A stretch of 64,000 nucleotides of DNA, taken from the NCBI GenBank assembly GCA_018417955.1, contig JACTVC010000017.1:310001-374000 (forward strand), given 5' to 3'. The translations under genes were made by a program, and so were the position numbers. The stretch is from Laccaria trichodermophora (taxonomy: Eukaryota; Basidiomycota; Agaricomycetes; Agaricales; Hydnangiaceae). The notes beneath the pieces were generated by a model. It did no database searches, had not been told where the DNA came from, and saw only the letters and a program-made list of their open reading frames with translations. This document shows, piece after piece, positions 56,625 through 64,000 of this stretch; position 1 is the stretch's first letter, and the number at the start of each line of letters is the position of its first letter.

Positions 56625-57790
56625 AAATGAGGTCTCTTCCTTGGTGCTTTTGATTTTCGTCGCAATATCTATCCAACACCCCATAGGAAAATTTCAGGTT
56701 TACTTGTGTTACGGTGTCGAGCTGGCGGCACAGAGTTGGCTTCGGCTCTTCCGACGTAACACACACGAAGGCTTCCTCAGGCCGTTCGACACAGGTGATA
56801 GCTTGCAGCTTGCTGCGATCAGTCTTCATTGAAACTTAGCTGACCCCTTGCTCGATTCAAGCATGGCTTATCATTGTAGTCTTTCACCCATGACGCTGTT
56901 CGAATTCGGACCACAGCTTGTTTTATGATTGTTTCAGAGCGCTCACCATGCTCATCGCAAGCTCATCGGCTATCGAAACCCGTTCATCCGTTACACACAC
57001 ACCAGACCTGGCGGCACACAGGAAAGCCGTGCTCCTTGATGTCGACGTATTTATCGTAGTCTCGTACAGAGAGCTCTTGTTCGATTCGAGACTAGGGCAT
57101 TGGATGTGGTTTATCTTTTGTTGTAAAAGGCAAGTAAAAGGTTTCATCGCACACGTTGAAGGGGTGTGTTTGGGGCTGCAGCGGTCCCACTAAAAACTTG
57201 GTAAGTATTGGCGTTTCTCTACTTATCTCACTCATTACGCCCAACCTCTCAGATCATATACTACCAATGAGAATCATATCTATATATCGAGCTGGACGTA
57301 GCGCCGCAAGCGTCAACACTGCTGAAGCGGACATGAAACGCCTCGCCGCGGGCCCCGTTCGACCCGGGACCAACACTTTGCAAATAGGCACGTAACATTT
57401 TCACTTCACAGTGTCTATGAATCACACTAATCACCCAACTGCTTCTGTATACGTCAGACTTGGTGGTGCAAGGCACACCTACACCCCTCCCATCGACTCG
57501 CATTAGTTGGTACAGACAAATGGAAGTCGGGCAGGGTTCCCGTTCGATTCCGGACCAGGTCATTCTCATAGCGTGGTGTCTTTTTATTCATCCGGTTATG
57601 ACTTTCATCCTCACTCTTTTGACCTGGATGTAGAACTCAACTTTTCTTCTAGATTATGTTGGCTCAAATCAAACCTTTTCGATTCTAGACCTGGTGGTGT
57701 AAGGCGCATCTTCCCTTCAATGTGTTTTCGATTGTTATGCATAGAATGGAAGTGGGGGAGGGTTCCTGTTTGATTTGGGACCAGGTCACT
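56625..57790 (+). repeat. Composite tRNA-like array, unit 2 (left part, CG-containing)
   Basis: The start repeats 53780-54050 (GTCTCTTCCTTGG, GATAGCTTGC, TAGCTGACCCCTTGCTC). Modules lie at about 57005-57098, 57291-57374, 57456-57561 and 57688-57787, in the same order and types as the first modules of unit 1, so this is a tandem duplicate. The unit continues beyond the MITE at 57940 in CG-depleted form. Confidence 0.65.
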
Positions 57791-57939
57791 TATGAAAATT
57801 GTTCAGTGGGTTTTTATTCACCAGGCCATGACTCTCCCCCTCACTACTCTGACTTTCTGTTAGATTATGCTGCCTCAAATCAAATCAAGCACCCAATCTG
57901 CCCATTAGATTCAAGACATCAGGAAAAAGAAAATGTATA

Positions 57940-58339
57940 CAGTCATCCACTGGCCTGTGTTACACCACCACTGAGTGTTACACTTTTGCTCCTTGAATAA
58001 CTTTTACAATATTCAACATACTCCCTTGAAACAAATTTTATCTGGAGCTCCTATATATGGTCTCTCCTCACATCAAGTTTTGTGTGGGCAGAATGAGCAT
58101 CAAATATGTAGTGATTTGTTCAAAATGGGGTACTTAGCAGAAAACCTTGCACCACTGAATGTTACACCAGTATTTTCAGAATTACTCAACAGAAACAAAC
58201 CTGAGAGCTCCGAAATTTGGAGGACACAAAGAACGGATATCACCAAGATTGAATGTACAATTTTTAAGTGAAAGTGTATCCCCATCATGTTTTAGGTGAG
58301 TTTTCAATTTTTGATGTAACACTAGCTAGTGGATGACTG
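57940..58339. mobile_element. Tc1/mariner-like MITE (400 bp)
   Basis: Ends CAGTCATCCACT (57940) and AGTGGATGACTG (to 58339) are flanked by TA on both sides (57938-57939, 58340-58341). The inner TIR continues as GTGTTACA-type sequence. It is inserted in the spacer of the tRNA-like array and has no transposase frame. Confidence 0.75.
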
Positions 58340-59200
58340 TACATAGTTTGCACATTGTATACATGGCCTTCATTCTTCTGAGAATATACCCAGTAGGCTT
58401 AAATAAATGTGGTAGACATTAGTAGTTTATATGGCATGTCTTAGTAGTCCTGATATCTCATCAACCAAACTGGGTTGCCTGAGTTTACCTCACACTTATC
58501 ATCAGTTACCTGGGTAGTATTGGCCATAGTACTCTGTTGTCCTGGTATGTTCATAACATTACACCACATTTGACCAAATTCTTACACCTATATCTCAACA
58601 ACCGCTAATTCAATTGATATGATTCAGAATGCTGTATACTTGGGTTAGCAAGTACTTAATTCTTCACATTTTTTCAGACCCTCACATGAAGTATCTGTAA
58701 AACTCTAAAAACCCCAGTTTTTTCACTTTTTCCTACATGGAGCAGTGCATGAGATCCATATCTCATATTCATGTCAAAGATGTATATATTATATCTGTAT
58801 ATTACCATATATATATGGTAACTATTCCCTTGAATTGGAGAGGATATAGAATTATTTGTGTGGTGCAAGACTTTTGCCTAGTCACTGTATATATATTGCA
58901 ATGCATTTTTCCATTTCATGATCCCCATACATGTGTGCCAAAATGAACAGGGTTAGTAGATCAGGTAGCTGCTGTAGGCATGAAGTACTCAGTGCTACCC
59001 AGAATACTGGTGGAAAGTGAGATGCTATCAGGGTGCTACTGGTCAACTACTGGTATCTACTACAATTCAAGGAAAGACCACTGGTGCCTACTACAATGCA
59101 AGGGAGAACTACCAAATCAACATATGGGGGGACTTGTATACCAGGTTATTATAACTACTGTAGCTATATAGAACTACTGAATCAAGTTATTTTTTCCTGA
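58340..59200. other. CG-depleted intergenic DNA, nothing recognised
   Basis: No gene, tRNA-like module or terminal repeat is visible. A short palindromic run CCATATATATATGG lies at 58804-58817. Confidence 0.4.
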
Positions 59201-61190
59201 TGGACCTGGTGGTGTATGGTGCATCTCCCCTTCAATATGCATGAGGTTGTGACTCAAAAAGAAAGTTGGAAATAGTGAGGGTGAGAGTCATGACTCAGTG
59301 AATAAAAACTGATATTTTCATTCGTTGTTAGTGACCTGGTCCTGAATCAATCAGGAACCCTCCCTGACTTCCACTCCTATGCACAACCTATAACACATCA
59401 AAGGGGGGATGCACCTTATGCCACCAGGTCTGGAATTTAATCAGTGGATGGGGTGCTTCAATTGATTTGACAAAACATAATCTAGTAGAATAGATCCAAT
59501 ATAAAGTCAGAGTGGTGAGGGTGAGATCTAGTCACAGCCTGGTGAATAAAAACTAGTCATCTAAAACCAAGTGACTGGCCCTGAATCAAACAGGAACTCT
59601 CCCCAACATCCATTCACTGTGCGAACTAGTGCACATCAAATGAGTGGGGATGTACAGTTGAGTGCAAAAAGAATGAAGGTTGGTTCATTTTTCTGGTTCT
59701 TTCTAAGAATATATTGTACCTCAAATATATTTGTGTATTCTTTTACATTATGTAGTAGTGTTACACTTCCCTTGGTATGGACTAATTTCAGTGAAAGCTG
59801 GAGCCTTGAGAAGGTTTTTATTCTGGAGGCCATTTTTGGCATCTAAAAAAAAAAAATAAGCGCTAACTGGGGAGGTAGCCAGAACATACCTCTGGTCAAC
59901 CTAAATGAGCCTATCAAAGAATTAGTTAGAAATACTGAGCAGTTATGCTTGTAGAGCCTCAAGAAAATGGTCATTTTGTGGTATTTTGGTCATTTTTGGC
60001 CTGTTTTAGACAAAACAAGCCATTTTCCAAAGCCTCTACAGACCTAACTGCTCAGTATTTTTGACTGATTCTTTGATAGGCTCATTCAGATTGACCAGAG
60101 GTATGTTCTGGCTACCTCCCCAGTTAGCGCTTATTTTTTTTTTCAGATGCCAAAAATGGCCTCCAGAATAAAAACCTTCTCAAGGCTCCAGCTTTCACTG
60201 AAATTAGTCCCCAAGGGAAGTGTAACACTACCACATAATGTAAAAGAATACACAAATACATTTGAGGTAAAATATATTCTTAGAAAGAACCAGAAAAATG
60301 ACCCAACCTTCATTCTTCTTGCACTCAACTGTAGATGTGCCTTACAGTCACACCACCAGGTCTGGAAGTTAAATGTGCAGATTTGGTGGTTGATTTGATT
60401 TGATGCAACATAATCTAGAAAAATGGATCCAAAATAAAGTTGGAATAGTGAGGGTGAGAGTCATGACCTGGCAACTCTTGACCTGGCAAATAAAAACCTT
60501 CTATAAACCTGAGCAAGACCTGGTCCCAAATTGAACAGAAACCCTCCCCAACTTCCACTGTATTAGGCAGCTTCAAATCAAATCAAGCACCCAATCCACC
60601 CATTAGATCCCAGACCTGGTGGTGCAAGGTGCATCTACATCCATGCCTCTTTGATGTGGTTTCGTGCAGGCAAATGGATGTTGGAGAGGGTTCCTGTTTG
60701 ATCCATCTTGTCGCTTCACCATGGACACCCATTTGGTTCAGGACTACCACCTAAATCCACTTTCTCATTTTTAGTGAGGATTTTAATGTAGAACTTGCAT
60801 TGAACTTATGCCAAGTACCCAATTACCTTTAAATGCTACCAGACCTGATGGCACAAGCCTAAAGAGAAGCTACCATCAGGAAAGACTGGAGTGCACATGT
60901 GTTGAGGAGAGTCCCTGTTCAATTCAGGACCAGGTTGATAATGAATTCTAGGTGCTGACTTTCTTCAGTTCCAGACAAATCCTGACTTTTAAATGTTCAT
61001 AGTAGAAGTGGCACCAGGTAACTTACTCAATTTCATTTGATGCACTGAACAAGGTTTATCCTGTTCAATTCAGGACCAGTGTGTTGATTACTTTAACATG
61101 CATTTCCAATGGACTTCTTTTCCATGAGCTTATATTTCCTATGCTTCAGCAAGTTCTGAATTATAAATCCTAAGAATTCAAATTTGAAGT
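59200..61190. repeat. CG-depleted continuation of the tRNA-like array, both orientations
   Basis: Decayed modules: a 5' half at 59202-59260 (+); minus-strand 59332-59434; minus-strand 59573-60360, split by the MITE at 59655; a minus fragment near 60507-60560; plus-strand 60612-60705 and 60840-60936; and a B-box end near 61060-61080. B boxes here read TGTTCAATTCAGGACCAG where the CG-rich copies have TGTTCGATTCGGGACCAG, that is, CG has become CA. Confidence 0.6.
59655..60331. mobile_element. Tc1/mariner-like fold-back MITE (677 bp) inside a tRNA-like repeat
   Basis: The two halves are nearly perfect inverted copies meeting at about 59990. Ends are CAGTTGAGTGCAAAAAGAAT and its complement, flanked by TA (59653-59654, 60332-60333). 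Outside, GGGGATGTA on the left and TAGATGTGCC on the right rejoin into the intact module sequence, as in GGGATGTAGATGCGCC (complement of 55308-55323). The whole element could fold into one long hairpin. No transposase. Confidence 0.85.
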
Positions 61191-61199
61191 AGGTAGAAT

Positions 61200-61710
61200 T
61201 GATTCTCCTTTTTACTCCTCCAGTGTTCCAATACCTCTTTATTTTCAAGTTGAAAATAAAATTACATGTTCAATTTTACATTGCAAAACTTCTCCAATGC
61301 TCCAGACAAGATTCCAGGTTTACTTATCAGCTGGCTGGCAGCACATCAATTTTTGATTGGTTTCAGCCCCTCCGACATGATGCATGTGATGGCTTCCTTG
61401 GGCTGTTCAACACAGGTGTCGATGGCTTGCTGTGATCAGCCAGTCTTCATTGAAATCGAGCTGACCCTTTGCTCAATTCAAGAATGGCTTATCATTCAAG
61501 TAATCTTTCACCCACGATGGTGTTTGATTTGTGACCACTGCTTGTTTAATATTCCCAGAGCACTTGCCAATACCCACCAGCTACTATTAAAAGCCCCTTA
61601 TGCATTACAACACCAGACCTAGTGGCACAAGGGAAAGCTGTGCTCAGTGTCAATGTACTTTTTGTTGTCACATACTGAGAGATCCTGTTCAATTCAGGGC
61701 CAGGGCAATC
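61200..61710 (+). repeat. Composite tRNA-like array, start of unit 3 (CG-depleted)
   Basis: 61200-61545 is a diverged copy of the unit start at 53700-54030 and 56625-56930 (TTCAAGTTGAAAATAAA, GATGGCTTGCTG, GCTGACCCTTTGCTCAATTC). One plus-strand module follows at 61613-61708 (GACCTAGTGGCACAAGG .. CTGTTCAATTCAGGGCCAGGG). The unit breaks off before the element at 61888. Confidence 0.6.
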
Positions 61711-61887
61711 TTGTTGGAATGTAATTTCCTTGTTTTTATGACACAGAAAATTTACAAGTTGGCTTCTGATTTTTGGACTTCTTGGCCCTTGAAAACTCAA
61801 TACATACTTTGCCCATGGAAAAATCATTGTGCATGTTGGAGACATGGAGCAGCCTTTCTATCAAATTTCAACAAATTGGTATTGGTA

Positions 61888-63474
61888 CACCAACTGGGCA
61901 AAAAGATTGTCTGGTCATTTTTTGGACAAAGTTGGTGCTGTAACACAAGAACCAAACATTTTAAGAACTAATCTCTGGTGTATGGGACATAGCTCAAATG
62001 GTGTAGATTGTACATACCAAGTCTGGGGATGAACAAATGAAAACTCAGAATAAGGCAGGGAATTGACTGTGACAAGTGCCAAGATGGGATGTAACAAAGT
62101 GGAAAATTCTGAATGACTGCAATCTACTGAAAGCAATTCACAACTTGAGGAAGAGATATTTTGAACACTGGATGTCCCTGCTATTGCTATGAGCTTCATA
62201 ATGTCTCTGAGCTAGAAAATTTTATATCCTCCTCTAAAAGGTAAATTTAAACTTATTCTCCATTTTATGTATTTTTCACTCAATATATTTGTTGGATTGA
62301 GGTAAAATAACTCCCCATCAATGTTTGTAGTGTGTATAATACAAAAGGTATGTAGAAATGTCAAAATGAACATTGCATGATATCTGTAGAAGGTAATTTT
62401 CAGAGTTTTTCTGGAAGTAAACAAGAATCTACAACATTGGTTCTTCTTTTCTGAAAGAAGAAAAAATGCTAACATCCTTTTGATTTAGTCCATGGAAACT
62501 CAGGATGTCTTTTAAGCAATGCCTGAGATATAGCATGATAGCAAATAAATTTGCACTGGGTATAACTTAAAAAGTCCACAAAAAAAGTATATTTGCATAG
62601 AGAATCATCCAGGACCAATCCTTGACATTTTTCTTGGTGAATTGGGGCTGAAAATATTTCACAAGGCACTTCTCATGCCTAGTAACACTATCCCAAAGAA
62701 ATAAGCAGAGGTTCTATTTATACAAGGATCTGAGGCCCCCAGACCTTTCTAGGTGTGATTTGGAAATCTCTCTGTCATGCTTTAGTGAGCTTTGTGGGCC
62801 ATTTGAGAAACATCTGTGCCCAAAGCTCAAGAGATAGGTAGAAGCACTTAGCATTGACATTTCAGAACACCTATATTGACTGTAACCCCTTGGAAGTAGG
62901 GTTTCTGGGAACCATATTGACTATATGTCTCTTGATTTTCACAGTTTGTTGAAGTTTAATTAGCCTTTGCATGCTTTATTCCTGTGAATGTGGTCAGATC
63001 GGATCATGGAATGGTAATAGTTATGTATCTGTACAATACTATGCCAATAAATACCTTTTTCTATCAATCCTGGGCAATATTTGCAACTGGAAATGTCCAA
63101 AGAAGGGAATCAATTCAAATTTACGTTTTTGGGGAGACTATAGAATTTTATATCTCAAAAACTCTATAGGGCTTATGACAATAGCAGATCCAGTGTTCAA
63201 AATATCTCTTCTTCAAATGGTGAATTGCTTTCAATAGATTGCAGTCATTCAGAATTTCCCATTTTGTCAGATCCCATTTTTGGAAGTTGTCACAGTGAAT
63301 GCCCTGCCTTATCCTGAGTTTTCATTTGTTCATCCCCAGACTTGGTATGTACAATCTACACCTCCTTAGCTATGTCCCATGCACCAGAGCTTAGTTCTTA
63401 AAATGTTTGGTTCTTGTGTTACAGCACCAACTTTGTCCAAAAATTGACCAGACAATCTTTTTGCCCAGTTGGTG
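61888..63474. mobile_element. Tc1/mariner-like inverted-repeat element, about 1.59 kb, no transposase seen
   Basis: Arms of about 310 bp (61888-62205 and 63165-63474) are inverted copies. The ends CACCAACTGGGCAAAAAG and CTTTTTGCCCAGTTGGTG are flanked by TA. The interior of about 950 bp is AT-rich, with frames of at most 88 codons (for example 62971-63237) in which I recognise no DDE/D transposase. It is probably non-autonomous or decayed. Confidence 0.7.
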
Positions 63475-64000
63475 TATTTCCTCTATTTTACTAGTCTATA
63501 CTGTCATGTGACCCCTAACAGGTCAACAAGCTATAGCACCACAATGATCCATGCTATGCATTTGAAATTTTGAACAGAGTTTGACAATGTACATGTGGCT
63601 GTGTGTGGAGATTTATTGGACAGAACGTTGAGCATGAGCTGAGATATAAGGGAGATAAGATGGTCACATTGTTGTTTTGCCAAGTTTGCCCATCAAAGCA
63701 AGTCTATCTAATTGACGACCATTTCTCTCCACAGTGCTAGCCTCTATTGACACAAATATTTTTGAGAGTTTACAGTGGAGGTATTGGTAACTCACACACA
63801 AAATTTTGAATCAGATAAGGAGAATATGAGGTGTCTAAGAATATTTTACGGTTGGCTCATGGGTGCTGACCAATTCAGGGCAAACGGGTCAAGGCATTTT
63901 AACACTACCTAAAAGCATCCCTCCAGAATAAAACTTACAGATACAATATGTATATGTTTCCTCCTACTCACTCGCAAAATTTTATGTGCTCCCAATGAGA
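63475..64000. other. CG-poor intergenic DNA to the window edge
   Basis: No gene or repeat recognised. Confidence 0.4.

Noticed and set aside
61888..63474. Autonomous mariner transposase gene
   Set aside because: No frame longer than about 90 codons and no DDE/D motif could be read in the core.

Overview
The window reads as nuclear DNA of a filamentous basidiomycete, most likely an Agaricomycete. Genes are split by many short introns (about 48-75 bp, GT..AG, typical 5' sites GTAAGT or GTATGT). There are F-box/LRR-like genes of the expanded mushroom type, an ABC-C transporter, a Ser-rich membrane protein of fungal type, and a TET/JBP-type 2-oxoglutarate/Fe(II) oxygenase of the kind expanded in mushroom genomes. 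No bacterial, organellar or viral gene was recognised.

Layout. 1-2.8 kb holds decayed host genes: an FAD-linked (aldonolactone-type) oxidase and an AP-2 sigma adaptin. 2.9-6.2 kb is an apparently intact nine-exon TET/JBP-like gene, followed by about 1.35 kb that contains no CG dinucleotide and is made of a degenerate repeat of about 120 bp. 7.5-13.8 kb carries decayed copies of three genes: an F-box/LRR-like gene (with a 543-bp hAT-like MITE at its 3' end), an ABC-C transporter and a Ser-rich membrane protein. 14.3-19.0 kb is single-copy-looking: an F-box/LRR-like gene, a 170-aa acidic protein, and a 375-aa secreted-type protein.

From 19 to 53 kb the sequence is a tandemly repeated gene block, read along the minus strand: ABC-C transporter, F-box-1, F-box-2, divergent secreted-type gene, tRNA-like repeat trimers, Ser-rich membrane protein. 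In block A (19.1-39.1 kb) the transporter is intact but both F-box copies are broken. In block B (39.2-53.3 kb) only an N-terminal stub of the transporter remains, but both F-box copies, the secreted gene and the membrane protein look intact. The 7.5-12.3 kb F-box/ABC pair is the same module in inverted orientation. Comparing A with B gives clean empty sites for two inserted elements.

53.7-64 kb is gene-poor: arrays of tRNA-like modules (A box, B box, central hairpin), three Tc1/mariner-like inverted-repeat elements, and a sharp switch at about 57.9 kb from CG-containing to strongly CG-depleted sequence.

Working idea (inference): this is a recombining subtelomeric or repeat-rich accessory region in which a gene module is amplified and eroded, and in which cytosine methylation and deamination have acted on parts of the DNA. 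A TET/JBP-type oxygenase, whose family acts on methylcytosine, lies beside the most CG-free stretch. All gene calls rest on reading motifs, splice phases and paralogue comparison within the window; no database search was possible.
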